DNA of 64,000 nt, from the NCBI GenBank assembly GCA_965202795.1, contig OZ241848.1:992001-1056000 (forward strand), in the 5' to 3' direction. Below are positions 9,122-19,076 of this stretch, piece by piece (the first letter of the stretch is position 1; each line of letters begins with the position of its first letter). Origin of the DNA: JACOND01 sp965202795. Its GTDB lineage: Bacteria > Bdellovibrionota > Bdellovibrionia > Bdellovibrionales > UBA1609. The translations under genes were made by a program, and so were the position numbers. A model generated the notes under the pieces. It saw only the letters and a list, made by a program, of their open reading frames with translations, was not told the DNA's origin and did not search any database.

Positions 9122-12100
9122 ATGACAGTCAGAGAAAGCGGGATTGAGCGGGCGGCCCTTGGCTGGCTGCAAAAGCAGGGCTTTCAGCCGCTTTCTGAAA
9201 CAGGCGCGGCTTCAGACAAAACAAGCCCCCTCAGAAACAGCTATAGCGAGGTTTTGCTCAGCGGCATTCTTCGCTCCGCCATTGACCGCCTCAACCCCGA
9301 TCTGCCGCCGCCGGCCAGAGTGGAGGCCGCGCGCCAGGCCGCCGGCCTAAGCCCTCCGCAGTCATTGATTGAGGCCAACGAGCGGTTTCACAAAATGCTG
9401 ACAGAGGGCATTTCCGTCAGCGTTCAAAAAGGCTCTGAAAGGCGGGGGGATTTTGCCTGTTTGATTGATTTTCAAAATCCTGAAAACAATAAATATCATG
9501 CCATCAGCCAGTTCACTGTGATCGAGGGGGAGAGCCATCACCGGGCGGATATTGCCCTTTTTGTAAACGGCCTGCCGCTGGCCGTTATGGAGCTGAAAAG
9601 GCCGGGAGGCGAAAGCTCCCCGCTCCGCGCGGCTTTCCGGCAGCTGCAAACCTATAAACAGCGGATTCCCTCCCTGTTTGTCTATAACTGCCTTTTGGCA
9701 GTGTCAGACGGGCTGGAGGCAAAAGCCGGCTCTCTTTCCGCCGGCTGGGACCGCTTTATGGCCTGGCCCTCCATTGACGGCAAGCGGCGGGAGCCTGCCA
9801 GCGCCAATCAGCTGGAAACTCTGATTAAGGGCGCCCTGAGCAAAAAAGCCTTTTTGGACATGATTCAAAACTTTACAATTTTTGAAAAAACAAAAAAAAG
9901 CCGCGCAGGCGTCATCCAGGTTGAGACTGTGAAAAAACAGGCCGCCTGCCACCAGTATCATGCGGCAAACAAAGCGCTGGAGTCTGTTGTCCGGGCCAGC
10001 GCGGCAAATGGCAGCCGACAGGGCGGCGTTGTCTGGCACACCCAGGGATCGGGAAAGTCCCTTACAATGGCTTTTGCCGCCGGCAAAATCATCCGAAAGC
10101 TCAACAACCCCACCATCCTTGTGATCACGGACAGAAGCGATCTTGACGGCCAGCTGTTTAGCGCTTTCGCTGCTGCAAAAGCGCTTCTCCGGCAGGATCC
10201 CCAGCAGGCTGAAACCCGCGCGGAAATGCGGGAGATGCTGCGGACCGCCTCGGGAGGGGTTGTCTTCGCCACCATACAAAAGTTTTTCCCGGAAGAGGGG
10301 AGCCGGCATCCAGAGCTTTCCCGCAGAAAAAACATTGTTGTCATCGCTGACGAGGCCCACAGAACACAGTATGGCTTTCTGGCGAAAACCATTGATGAAA
10401 AAGACAAAAGCGGCCGCGTCAAAGGCAAAAAAACTGTGTATGGCTTTGCCAAATACATGAGGGACGCCCTGCCGTTTGCCGCTTATCTTGGCTTCACAGG
10501 GACGCCCATTGAGAAAGAGGACAAAAACACAAGGGCGGTTTTTGGCGGTTATGTGGATATTTATGACATTGCCCTCGCTGTGGAGGACAAAGCCACAGTC
10601 CCTATTTTTTATGAGAGCCGCCTGGCAAAAGTGAGTCTTGGCGAAGAGGGGAAAAAACTTCTCGAAAAGCTGGATCAGGATCTGGCCAAAAAAGGCCTTT
10701 CTGAAGAGCAAAAAAGCCAGGCGGAAACAGTCCGCATGGAGGCTCTTATAGGAAACAGCGGCCGCGTCCGGCAGGTTGCCGGAGACATTGTCTCCCATTT
10801 TGAGAAGAGGCGGGAGGTTTTCAAAGGGAAAGGCCTGATTGCCGTTATGTCGCGGAGGATTGCTCTCAGGCTCTATGAGGAAATCATCAGGCTGCGCCCG
10901 GCCTGGCAAAGCAGAAGCCTGAAAAAGGGTGTCATTAAAATCGTTATGACAGCCTCTCCAGATGATGGGCCTGAGCTGTTTGCCCATAAAACAACAAAAG
11001 AGCAGCGCGGCGCTCTGGCAGCCAGAATGAGGGACCCGGAAGATGATCTTAGGCTCGCGATCGTTGTGGATATGTGGCTCACAGGCTTTGACGCCCCCTG
11101 CCTCCACACCCTTTACATTGACAAGCCCTTGCGGGGCCACAGCCTTATGCAGGCCATTGCCCGCGTGAACCGCGTTTATAAAGACAAGCCGGGCGGCCTT
11201 GTGGCGGACTATCTGGGCATTGCCTCTGACTTGCGGCAGGCGCTGGCTTTTTACTCCGCGGGCGGCGGGCGCGGAGAGCCCGCTTTTCCGCAGGAAAAAG
11301 CCGTCTCCCTTATGCTGGAAAAACTGGAGGTTGTGTCTCAAATGTTTCATGGCTTTGACTATAAGGCGTATTTTCAGGCGGGCGCCGCGGCCAAGCTCAA
11401 TCTGATTTTATCGGCGGCGGAGCATGTTCTAAAGCTGAAGAATGGAAAAAAGCGGTTTGCTGATGAGGCGGCGGCTCTCTTCCGCGCCCTGGCCCTGGCC
11501 ATCCCCCATGAAAAAGCCCTTGCCATTAAGGATGAGGCCGCCTTTTTTCAGGCTGTTCAGGCCAGGATTCTCAAACTAACGGCCCCCATTGGCGGCCTGG
11601 CAAATGCGGGCATGGAAACCGTCATCCGCCAAACCATTGACCAGGCTCTTGTGGCCCATGAAGTGATAGATGTTTTTTCCGCCGCGGGAATCAAAAAGCC
11701 AGACATTTCTGTTCTCTCTGATGAGTTTCTGCTGCGGACACAAAGCATGGAGCATAAAAACATTGCTGTTGAGATGCTGAGGAGGCTGCTCAATAATGAG
11801 ATAAAATCCAGAGAGAGGGCAAATGTTGTTCAGGGAAAGACTCTTAAAGACATGCTGGAAACAGCCATCAGGCGCTATCACAGCAAAATCATCACTGCGG
11901 CGGAGGTGATTGAGGAGCTGATCAAAATCGCCAAAGACATTCAGGCCGCTGACAAAGAGCCGGAAAAAATGCGCCTGTCCCCGGAGGAATACGCTTTTTG
12001 GACAGCTGTGGCGGACAATAAAAGCGCCCTTGAGCTTATGGGCCGCGCGCAGCTGAGGGAGCTGGCCATAGCCCTGACAGAAAAAGTCAGGCAAAGCGCG

Positions 12101-12280
12101 TCCATAGACTGGCAGCTCAGAAGCAGCGCGCGGGCCAGGCTGAGGCTTATGGTCAAGCGGCTTTTAAAAAAATACGGCTATCCTCCGGATATGGAGCAGC
12201 TGGCCATTGACAATGTTTTGAAACAGGCGGAATCCCTTGCGGATCAAGTCACAGGCGGCGCGCGCCCCTCATTTTCCTGA
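9122..12280 (+). CDS. hsdR: type I restriction enzyme R subunit (HsdR)
   Basis: The 1052-residue motor and nuclease subunit of a type I restriction system, which translocates DNA with ATP and cleaves far from the recognition site. The nuclease domain shows HRADIALF then VMELKRPGG (the D and E-x-K of PD-(D/E)XK, about residues 143-158). The helicase shows HTQGSGKSLTMAF (Walker A, about 306-311), IADEAHRTQYG (DEAH, about 410) and LGFTGTPIE. Length and domain order are normal and the frame is intact. However, no hsdM or hsdS lies nearby: the neighbours are a secreted-protein pseudogene and an Rpn copy. It is either an orphan remnant or acts with methylase and specificity genes elsewhere. Start ATG 9122 has only a weak ribosome binding site. 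Confidence 0.95.
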   Translation: MTVRESGIERAALGWLQKQGFQPLSETGAASDKTSPLRNSYSEVLLSGILRSAIDRLNPDLPPPARVEAARQAAGLSPPQSLIEANERFHKMLTEGISVSVQKGSERRGDFACLIDFQNPENNKYHAISQFTVIEGESHHRADIALFVNGLPLAVMELKRPGGESSPLRAAFRQLQTYKQRIPSLFVYNCLLAVSDGLEAKAGSLSAGWDRFMAWPSIDGKRREPASANQLETLIKGALSKKAFLDMIQNFTIFEKTKKSRAGVIQVETVKKQAACHQYHAANKALESVVRASAANGSRQGGVVWHTQGSGKSLTMAFAAGKIIRKLNNPTILVITDRSDLDGQLFSAFAAAKALLRQDPQQAETRAEMREMLRTASGGVVFATIQKFFPEEGSRHPELSRRKNIVVIADEAHRTQYGFLAKTIDEKDKSGRVKGKKTVYGFAKYMRDALPFAAYLGFTGTPIEKEDKNTRAVFGGYVDIYDIALAVEDKATVPIFYESRLAKVSLGEEGKKLLEKLDQDLAKKGLSEEQKSQAETVRMEALIGNSGRVRQVAGDIVSHFEKRREVFKGKGLIAVMSRRIALRLYEEIIRLRPAWQSRSLKKGVIKIVMTASPDDGPELFAHKTTKEQRGALAARMRDPEDDLRLAIVVDMWLTGFDAPCLHTLYIDKPLRGHSLMQAIARVNRVYKDKPGGLVADYLGIASDLRQALAFYSAGGGRGEPAFPQEKAVSLMLEKLEVVSQMFHGFDYKAYFQAGAAAKLNLILSAAEHVLKLKNGKKRFADEAAALFRALALAIPHEKALAIKDEAAFFQAVQARILKLTAPIGGLANAGMETVIRQTIDQALVAHEVIDVFSAAGIKKPDISVLSDEFLLRTQSMEHKNIAVEMLRRLLNNEIKSRERANVVQGKTLKDMLETAIRRYHSKIITAAEVIEELIKIAKDIQAADKEPEKMRLSPEEYAFWTAVADNKSALELMGRAQLRELAIALTEKVRQSASIDWQLRSSARARLRLMVKRLLKKYGYPPDMEQLAIDNVLKQAESLADQVTGGARPSFS

Positions 12281-12814
12281 CAGCTAAAACCCAATTTGAG
12301 CGGATATCCCCCCCCCGGCATTAAGGCTGTCCGGCAGTCATAGGACTCGCAGCCCCCCATTAAGTCCGCGCGAAAAATCCCAGCTTCGACGCTTTCAAAA
12401 AAAAAGTCTGTGATTATAGGGGTTTACAAACCCCCTTAGGCCACACAAACCTGGACTTTCCGGCTTAGCCGCGCCGCCGCGCCAAAGGCTCTGTCCGAGA
12501 CACTCTTTTTAACTGAAAAGCCCTGTAAACCGCCTCAATCTCAGGGGTTATATGGCCAAAAAACTTATATCTCCTCCCTGTCTTCCCGTCCTCCAAAACA
12601 CTGCGCGTCCGGCTGCGGCGCTTTCGAAAAAAAGCTTGTGTTTGCAAGCGCTTGCGAGACTCATCAGGCAGGCAGTCCGCAATCCAGCAGCGCTTCCTTC
12701 AACAAGCTCTTCACCCCCCGCAAGCTGCCGCGCTGCCTGCGCGCGAAAGCTCCAAGCAGAGGCTTTAGCGGAGGCGGGCAGGCAGTGGACAAAAACCAAA
12801 AAGGAGGGACAGCC
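12281..12814. other. intergenic region between hsdR and Rpn copy A2
   Basis: No gene I can support. A small hairpin (GGGGTT, loop TACA, AACCCC; 12419-12434) could end hsdR transcription, although no T-run follows. A 60-codon frame on the minus strand (12465-12647) is unrecognised. From 12739 the DNA matches the leader of Rpn copy A1 almost base for base. Confidence 0.5.
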
Positions 12815-12996
12815 ATGAAAGCAAACATTTTCGGCAAGGGAAAAAAAGACAGTTCAGGGGGCAAAGCTGGCGGAGGCCGGGGCAAAAACAGCGGGGGCGG
12901 GGCAGGCGATGCCGGGACAGCAAAAAGCCGGCTCTCTGGACAAGCCCGCCGCTCCGCGGAGGCGCGGGAACGGCCGCTAGGCCGTCCCAGTAAACA

Positions 12997-14495
12997 TATA
13001 TGGACACAGCCGAAAGAAAAAAAGCGGTGGAGTGGAGTTTTCCACAAAAACCCCCGCGCCGCCAGGGAAAGCGGCTTTTTTAATCTCACCTGAAACAAGC
13101 ATCGCCTTAAACAAAGGAGGCCAAAACAGCCCGCAAACCAAAAAACAGGATGAGACTGCAAACATATATCCGGCCTGTTAATGGGGCTTTTGCCCCTGGC
13201 CCTTATGAAATCCGCGCTTTTCCGCCTTATCAGGCAATCGGCGTCTTAATGCGCCCTGTTTACTCTCAGGCTCTGGAAAAGCCGGTCTTACCTGTTTTGT
13301 CATAATGCAAACTATGGCAATCTCCTTGGTTTATGCAATGCCTTTAATCACCGCTTTAACTGCCGCTTTTCAAAATCCTCCCGCTCTTATAGCTCTTTTC
13401 AAAGCGCAGGAGCGACCACATAACCCGCGCGTTCTTGTTCGCCAAAGCCACAACCGCCTTGTTGTGCCCCCGCCTCTTCTCCACCCCCGCAGCCCACCGG
13501 GAGCGGGGGTCCTTTTTCCGCAGAGCAGGCCTTAAAGCCGCCCGCGCCCCATGAATCAAAAGACTCCGCAAATAACAATCCCCCCTCTTGCTGATGCCCA
13601 AAAGCCGGACCTTCCCCCCGCTGCTGCTCTGGCGGGGAACCAAACCCAGCCAGGCGGCGCATTCCCGGCCATTCTTAAACACCCCCGCATTCTCCCCGCA
13701 GGCCGAAACAAAGGCCGTCGCCGTCAAAAGGCCGACACCCTCCACTTTCGCGAGGCGCTGGCAAGCCTCCGACTCTTGAAAAACAGCCCCTATCCGCTTG
13801 TCAAAGCCATCAATCCGCTTGTCAAGCTCAACAAGCTCGCTGTAAAGCTCCCAGAAGAAGTCCCGCGCGCGGGGGGAAAGCTTCTCCATGCCCTCCTCAG
13901 ACTCAATGACGGGCATCAGCCGGCCCCTCACATTCTGTATGCTGCGGGGCAGAACTATCCCATATTCTCCAAGCAAGCCCCTGATCTCATTCACAAGAGC
14001 CGTCCGGCGCCGAACCTGCCTCCTCCTTATCCTGTGGAGCGACTGAATATCCTGCTGATAAACAGATTTTTGAGGGACAAAGCGCATGCCCGGCCGCTGA
14101 ACGGCCTCGCATATCCCCTCCGCGTCATTTTTGTCGCTCTTGTTGGACTTAATGTAGGGCTTAATAAACTTTGCCGCCATGATCCTCACATCATGGCCCA
14201 TCTTTTTCAGCTCCCTTGCCCAATAATGGGACCCGCCGCAAGCCTCCATGCCTATCAAACAGGGGGGAAGCTTGGCCATAAACTCTGGGAAACGGGCGCG
14301 GCGCAGGGCCTGGCTGAACACAGCCGCCCCCCTTTTGTCCGCCCCGTGGACATGAAATATATTTTTTGACAAATCTATGCCTAATGTTGTAACTTTCATC
14401 TTGGACCCTCCTTTTTTTTGTTGATTTTGATAATCATCATCATTATCATGGCTCTTTTTAGAAGCCGATCCTTTTAAAAGGCTGGGTCCATTTTA
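12997..14495 (-). mobile_element. IS110-family insertion sequence, IS1111-like, about 1.5 kb
   Basis: Contains one DEDD transposase gene on the minus strand. Sub-terminal inverted repeats are visible: ATGGACACAGCC at 13000-13011 and its partner GGCTGGGTCCAT at 14480-14491, 11 of 12 matching. Non-coding DNA is short on the 5' side of the transposase (about 100 bp) and long on the 3' side (about 360 bp). That arrangement, with sub-terminal repeats, is known for the IS1111 group, whose guide (bridge) RNA is expected in the long non-coding end. The exact ends are uncertain by a few bases because no target duplication is made. The element sits inside a dispersed hairpin repeat unit. Confidence 0.85.
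13356..14399 (-). CDS. IS110/IS1111-family transposase (DEDD recombinase)
   Basis: A 347-residue transposase, full length for the family. The N-terminal RuvC-like DEDD domain shows GIDLSKNIFHVHG (first D), GMEACGGSHYWAREL (E) and KSDKNDAEGI (the D pair). The C-terminal Transposase_20 domain shows RLAKVEGVGLLTATAF and the RQSSSGGKVRLLGISKRGD block holding the catalytic serine region. All key residues are present and the frame is intact, so the element may be active. The start codon lies about 100 bp from one end of the element, behind a GGAGGG ribosome binding site. A decayed second copy of this 5' end is found near 51154. Confidence 0.93.
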   Translation of the reverse strand: MKVTTLGIDLSKNIFHVHGADKRGAAVFSQALRRARFPEFMAKLPPCLIGMEACGGSHYWARELKKMGHDVRIMAAKFIKPYIKSNKSDKNDAEGICEAVQRPGMRFVPQKSVYQQDIQSLHRIRRRQVRRRTALVNEIRGLLGEYGIVLPRSIQNVRGRLMPVIESEEGMEKLSPRARDFFWELYSELVELDKRIDGFDKRIGAVFQESEACQRLAKVEGVGLLTATAFVSACGENAGVFKNGRECAAWLGLVPRQSSSGGKVRLLGISKRGDCYLRSLLIHGARAALRPALRKKDPRSRWAAGVEKRRGHNKAVVALANKNARVMWSLLRFEKSYKSGRILKSGS

Positions 14496-15570
14496 TCAGG
14501 CATCCTCTGGACAAGCTTGCCGCTCCGCGGAGGCTCGGGAACGGCTGCGAGGCCGCGCCGGCAAACAAGCCCGCGGGGGGCCCTCAGCCCATGACTCTTA
14601 CTTCCGCAAGGTTTTTTCCAAAAAAAGATACACCCCCGACATCTTTAAGCTTGCGCTCCCTGAAAAACTCTACAATCTGCTGGACTGGAGCTCCCTGGAG
14701 GTCGAAATGAAAACCTTTCTAAGCGAGGAAATGAGAGAGAGGCGGACCGACATCCTCTGCTCTGTGAAAATTAAAAATGGCGGCGGACGGCTGGGCCTGC
14801 TGTTTCTTTTGGAGCACCGAAGCCACCAGGGAAAGGACATCCACCAGATTCTTCTGGAGTATCAGACTCCGGCTTACCGGGCCTTGAAAATGCCCATCAT
14901 CCCGATTGTTCCCTACAGCGGAAAAAGGCCAAAGCGGACCCAGCCCCTGGATTTTCATGGCTCGCTGCTGCGCGATTTTAAGAGTCAGCTTTCGCCGGCC
15001 CAGTCCAGGGCCGCGGCGGAGGTTTGGGATGCAATAAAGGGGCATGTTTTGAATTTCCGCAGTATTTTTAAGGCTCGCTGTCGCTTCGGCTCTGCTGAAT
15101 TTGAGGGATCTGGATGAGGGAAAATCCAGGGGCTTGACTTCTCATCCGGCATTGTTTATCCTGAAACATATATGGGATTTGAAGGGGGACTGGGAGCGGG
15201 CTGAGCGGATTATTAAAAAGCTGTTTCGCATGGGGGTTGCTTTAAGCCTTGAGGACTGGAAGGTTTTAATAAACAAGGCAGTTGATTACATTTGCAGCGC
15301 TCATCCGAGGCGGTTTAACTGGGAGGTTTTAAAGGAGATCGATCAAAAAGCCACAGGAGGGAAAAACTTTATGCAGTTTATAGACACAATGGAAGAGGTT
15401 GGCAAAAAAAACTGGCAGGAAGGCCGGCAGGAAGGCCATAAAGAAGTCGCTTTAAACATGCTTCATGCCAAGGCAGATATGGCCTTTATTGTTAAAGTGA
15501 CTGGTCTGCCTGAAAAGGAAGTCCGCAGGCTGAAAAACAGCAAAAAAAACGGCGGCTGAGTTTTTTTGCC

Positions 15571-15660
15571 AAAATGGCCGAAAGGCCGGCCTTCTGGACA
15601 AGCTTGCCGCTCCGCGGAACGGCCGCGAGAGGCCGGCCCGCCAGATCTGCCAGGGGGCGG
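15571..15660 (+). repeat. dispersed hairpin repeats after Rpn copy A2
   Basis: Non-coding. It holds GGCC-GAAA-GGCC at 15576-15587 followed by CTTCTGGACAAGC, and a second, imperfect hairpin GGCC-GCGAGA-GGCC around 15621-15634. The order is as in the other units, but the AAACAG tail is missing. Confidence 0.7.
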
Positions 15661-15886
15661 CCCAAACCGCGGGAGCGGCCCCAAAAAACATCAGATTTTT
15701 TTAGCGCATTAAGAAACTGCTGATACCGGCTTCAGAACACCAAAAACCAGGTTTTTGCCTTTAACCAGGGGAGGAGGATTTTTAAAACAAAATGGCCGCT
15801 TGACAATTAAAGACATCCGGCTCTAAAAATAAAACCGCCGCCTGACATAAAGGGGCGGTTAGGGGGCTTAAGGCTTTTTTAAGGAC

Positions 15887-16360
15887 ATGAATCAGCCAGC
15901 CAGGCAAAGTTATTATTTTTCTGAACTGGAGCAAAGGGGGGGCAGGGTTCTAATGAATGCTGAAAAAATACTCAGCTTATTAAACAGGGCAAAAGCAAGT
16001 TTTAGGATTTATGAGCGGCGGCCCGGAAAATATCAGCTGACAGCCCCGATCCTCCATGAGGACGGGGACATGGTGGATATTTACCTGCAGGAAAGCCCAA
16101 AAGGGGAGGGATATATCAGAATATGCGATTTTGGCATGGCTTTGATGCGCCTTTCCTGTAATTATGAAATCAACACGCCTTTAAAGGAAAAAATTTTCAA
16201 CAGCATATTGCTGAATAATGGCATTAAAGAGGATAATGGCAATCTTTATCTGGACGCGCCCGCTGATAAAATTTATGAAGCTGTTTTGCAGTTTGCGGGC
16301 TGCGCGCAAAAAATCTGCAGCATGGATTATTGGAGCAGAGAGACAACAAAATCTTTTTAA
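15887..16360 (+). CDS. DUF1828-like protein
   Basis: A 157-residue protein with the pattern of DUF1828: a region with DGDMVDIYLQE, then YIRICDFGMALMRL, followed by a helical C-terminal part. The family is of unknown biochemical role and is often seen near restriction or other defence genes, which fits the island here. The start is uncertain: ATG 15887 lacks a clear ribosome binding site, while ATG 15953 (MNAEKILSLL) follows GGGGGGCAGGG and may be the true start, giving 135 residues. The frame is intact and the flanks are non-coding. Confidence 0.65.
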   Translation: MNQPARQSYYFSELEQRGGRVLMNAEKILSLLNRAKASFRIYERRPGKYQLTAPILHEDGDMVDIYLQESPKGEGYIRICDFGMALMRLSCNYEINTPLKEKIFNSILLNNGIKEDNGNLYLDAPADKIYEAVLQFAGCAQKICSMDYWSRETTKSF

Positions 16361-16724
16361 GATTTTTTTTCAAAAAAACCAAAAAAAGCCGAAAAACCAG
16401 CAGTTTTTGCGATTTTCTGCCTGTTTCCCGGCATTTATCCCCGCCTCCCATCTCTAAAACCGCGAGCTATGCCCCAGGATCCGAGGCTGAGCTTAGCCCT
16501 TCAGATTTTTGACAGGGTTAGAGGAGGAGGCAAAGATTCCTGAAAAAAGCTGGTTTTGCCGCCTCTGCCCCCCCTTTGCCCAAAAAAAAGACACGGGGGG
16601 GAAATGGCCAAAATGACCGGCGCATTTCAAAAACCGCCGGGGCGGCGGCCCTGGAACCGCCCTAATATTCAGATTTCTTTAATGCGGGCTTAAGCCGGCT
16701 GATAAATCCGCCGATAAGTCCGAT
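16361..16724. other. intergenic, nothing recognised
   Basis: About 360 bp with homopolymer runs and GC-rich patches (CCGCCGGGGCGGCGGCC near 16638). No gene, clear terminator or known repeat was seen. Confidence 0.4.
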
Positions 16725-17561
16725 ATGAAGCCGCCTGAAAATACTTTGCGCCTCGCCCATCACCGGAGCAGGCAGAGAATCCAGAGTTTTGGGGAGGTTT
16801 GGACTCCAAAAAAGCATGTTCAGCAAATGCTGGATATGCTGGATAAATCAGTTTGGGCGGACACTGAAACCGTGTTTTTTGAGCCAGCCTGCGGGCATGG
16901 CAATTTTGTTGAGGCTGTTGCTCAAAGGCGCCTAACCGCTCTTTTGAGCAAAGCAAAAAGGCAGAAAATCAAACAGCCGCGCTTTTATGCTGCGGCAAAC
17001 ACTTTAAACACTTTATGGGCCGTTGACATTGATCCAGAAAATATAAAATTTTGCCGAAAAAGGGTTTGGTCTCTTGTTTTTGAGTTTTTATGGACTCAAG
17101 GGCGATGCGCCGCGCTGAAAGAGGGAGGGTCTCTTGAATTTATAAAAGATTTTTTGGCTCATGCTTTATGCTGCATTGAATGGCAAATACAGGAAAATGA
17201 AGCTCTTTCCTGCCTTGCATCCAATCCTCAGAAAGCGCGGCTGGCTGCGGAAAAAACCGCTGTCAGCCGGCAGTGGCTCAAAAAAAACGGGCGCCGCCCG
17301 ATTGATTTTAACAAGACATGGGTTTGGCGCTTTAAAACCCTTAAAAAGAAAAACATTATTCCTTTGGAGTATAAAAACCATTTTAAAAAGCTTAATGCTT
17401 TGCTGCAAGATAAAGAGCCGTCTGTTTTTGAGAAAAATCAAGAGCTGAATCAGCCAGATTTTTTAACATTGCGCCGCGCAAACAAAGAAAAAAGAAGCCA
17501 GTTCTCCCGGCGCGAAGAGCCTGCTTTTTCAGATTCCCGCTCTTTTGCGGCGGCTGCGTAA
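16725..17561 (+). CDS. SAM-dependent methyltransferase-like protein, catalytic half only
   Basis: Shows a methylase-type SAM site: WTPKKHVQQMLDML before VFFEPACGHGNFVEAV (motif I), then VDIDPENIKFC (acidic residue after strand 2). No NPPY/DPPY motif is found in its 278 residues, so it lacks the catalytic loop of adenine methylases. The gene after it has NPPY but a weaker motif I (FFDPFCKAGEILLAA). The two may therefore be a divided methylase or an active and inactive pair; this is an inference from motif content. The gap between them is 54 bp, so they are probably co-transcribed. Confidence 0.7.
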   Translation: MKPPENTLRLAHHRSRQRIQSFGEVWTPKKHVQQMLDMLDKSVWADTETVFFEPACGHGNFVEAVAQRRLTALLSKAKRQKIKQPRFYAAANTLNTLWAVDIDPENIKFCRKRVWSLVFEFLWTQGRCAALKEGGSLEFIKDFLAHALCCIEWQIQENEALSCLASNPQKARLAAEKTAVSRQWLKKNGRRPIDFNKTWVWRFKTLKKKNIIPLEYKNHFKKLNALLQDKEPSVFEKNQELNQPDFLTLRRANKEKRSQFSRREEPAFSDSRSFAAAA

Positions 17562-17615
17562 AACAGCCTTTTATCGCTTAATGTTCTGACGCGCGTTTAA
17601 AGAAAGGGTGATTTT

Positions 17616-19076
17616 ATGACAGCGCGGCTAAAGGAGTTTGGAAATATAAACACGCATGTTGTGGATATTTTCGGCAGTGTCACGGGGAGGGATCAGCCGA
17701 TAATGAAAATGGACAAGGCTGTCCTGCTGGCGAGCTGTCTTGACAAGGCGGTTTTTACAAATAATGATTATGTGTTTTTTGATCCTTTTTGCAAAGCCGG
17801 GGAAATTTTGCTGGCGGCGGCCCTTGTGTCAATGCGGCGCAAGTCCGAAAAAAGGCTGGTTTTTGTGGACGCGGTTAAAAGGGAGCTATACAAAAGCGAC
17901 AGATATTTTGCTTTGGCTCCTGATGAAAGGCATTGGCTTTTAAGCCTCCGAACATTTTACGGCAATGAAAAATCACATGATGAAAGCTTTACTCAAAATA
18001 TAAAAAACGGCGCCTATCTGTCAGAAACAGACGGACGGCTTGACAAAACCAAATTTAAAAAGGAGCTGCATGCCATGTTAAAATATATCAAACAAAAAAC
18101 CGGAAATAAAAAAATCATCGCCATCGGCAATCCGCCCTATCAGGAAAATTATAAAAATTCAAACAACACAGGGGCAAATCCCATTTACCACTTTCTTTTG
18201 GAATCTCTTATTGAAAGCAGCCAGATCGATCAGTTTGTAATGGTTATTCCCTCCAGATGGTTTTCTGGAGGCAGAGGCAAATCTCTCAGAGATTTTGCCT
18301 CAAAATTAAAAGCATCCAGGCAAATAAAACAAATATATGATTTTCAAAAATCTAAAGATATTTTTCCAGCAGTGGAAATAAAGGGAGGCGTTTGTTTTTT
18401 GCATTGGTCTGAAAGTCACAAAGGAAGCGCTGTTTTTTACAACCTTGAAAAAAAAGAAAAAGATGAATTGGATTTATCTGAAACCAGCATTATAATAAGG
18501 GATAAGCTTTCTCGATCTATTGTAAAAAAAATAAACAAAAAAACAAAAAAATATCTTTCAGAAACAGCATGGTCATGGAATCCTTTTGATTTGCCAAGCA
18601 ATTATTTTGACAAAAATCCAGAATGTCAAAAAGGAGATTTGATAGAGTGTTTTACAAAAAGAAAAATAAAAAGAAAAATTGATTTTTCAAAATTAAGCAA
18701 AAACAAAGATAAAATAAATGACTATAAAATAGCTTGTCCAAAAGCTGTAAAAACAGGAGGCGTCCCTTATAGAAAGGACCAGATCTTTATAATGAAGCCA
18801 AGAGAGATATGCGCGGAAACTTACATGGTGATCAGCAGCTTTAAAGCGCAAAATGAAGCTAAAAAGTTTTTAGGCTATCTGGCGACTGATTTTGTGAGAT
18901 TTTTAGTCAGCGTGAAAAAGATCACACAAGATATAACAAAAGAGACATGGTCATTAGTTCCCTGTCTTGAGGAGCCAGCCAAGCCTTGGACTGACAAAGA
19001 GCTTTTTAAGCATTTCAACCTCAACAAGCGGGAGCAAAAACATATTTTAGAGCAAGTGGAAAAATGGGCCGTTTGA
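17616..19076 (+). CDS. Eco57I-type N6-adenine DNA methyltransferase
   Basis: A 486-residue restriction-modification methylase. Catalytic motif IV is IAIGNPPYQENYK (NPPY at about residues 172-175), followed by NPIYHFLLE and FVMVIPSRWFSGGRG, blocks typical of Eco57I-like and related enzymes. The C-terminal half is Lys-rich and AT-rich and is probably the target recognition part (KTGGVPYRKDQIF, ETYMVISSFKAQNEAKKFLGYL). The ribosome binding site AAAGAAAGGG precedes ATG 17616. It is followed by a small gene and a GIY-YIG-like/helicase protein on the same strand, which together resemble a modification and restriction set. Confidence 0.85.
   Translation: MTARLKEFGNINTHVVDIFGSVTGRDQPIMKMDKAVLLASCLDKAVFTNNDYVFFDPFCKAGEILLAAALVSMRRKSEKRLVFVDAVKRELYKSDRYFALAPDERHWLLSLRTFYGNEKSHDESFTQNIKNGAYLSETDGRLDKTKFKKELHAMLKYIKQKTGNKKIIAIGNPPYQENYKNSNNTGANPIYHFLLESLIESSQIDQFVMVIPSRWFSGGRGKSLRDFASKLKASRQIKQIYDFQKSKDIFPAVEIKGGVCFLHWSESHKGSAVFYNLEKKEKDELDLSETSIIIRDKLSRSIVKKINKKTKKYLSETAWSWNPFDLPSNYFDKNPECQKGDLIECFTKRKIKRKIDFSKLSKNKDKINDYKIACPKAVKTGGVPYRKDQIFIMKPREICAETYMVISSFKAQNEAKKFLGYLATDFVRFLVSVKKITQDITKETWSLVPCLEEPAKPWTDKELFKHFNLNKREQKHILEQVEKWAV

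Larger units (their letters stand above)
12815..15559 (+). pseudogene. Rpn/YhgA-like nuclease, copy A2, split by an IS1111-type element
   Basis: The gene starts at ATG 12815 behind AAGGAGGG, with the same first 11 residues as copy A1, and runs into the hairpin repeats. At about 12996 it is interrupted by an insertion sequence and resumes at about 14500 within another repeat unit (CCTCTGGACAAG). The nuclease core (HDSYFRKVF, RRTDILCSV, LLEHRS) follows, then the same +1 frame change as copy A1 near 15064-15071, and the C-terminal domain to 15559. Only one or two repeat units flank the insertion, against four or five in A1. The part after 14707 is over 95% like A1, so the duplication is recent and the insertion is later still. 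Confidence 0.8.

Noticed and set aside
9704..11350. Long minus-strand frame of 548 codons inside hsdR
   Set aside because: It is a shadow of the hsdR codon pattern; hsdR has all its motifs on the plus strand.
12465..12647. 60-codon minus-strand frame (GRRYKFFGHITPEIEAVYRAF)
   Set aside because: The peptide is plausible, but there is no ribosome binding site, family match or neighbour to support a gene.
13551..14369. 272-codon plus-strand frame within the IS element
   Set aside because: It is antisense to the transposase, whose DEDD and serine motifs are intact.
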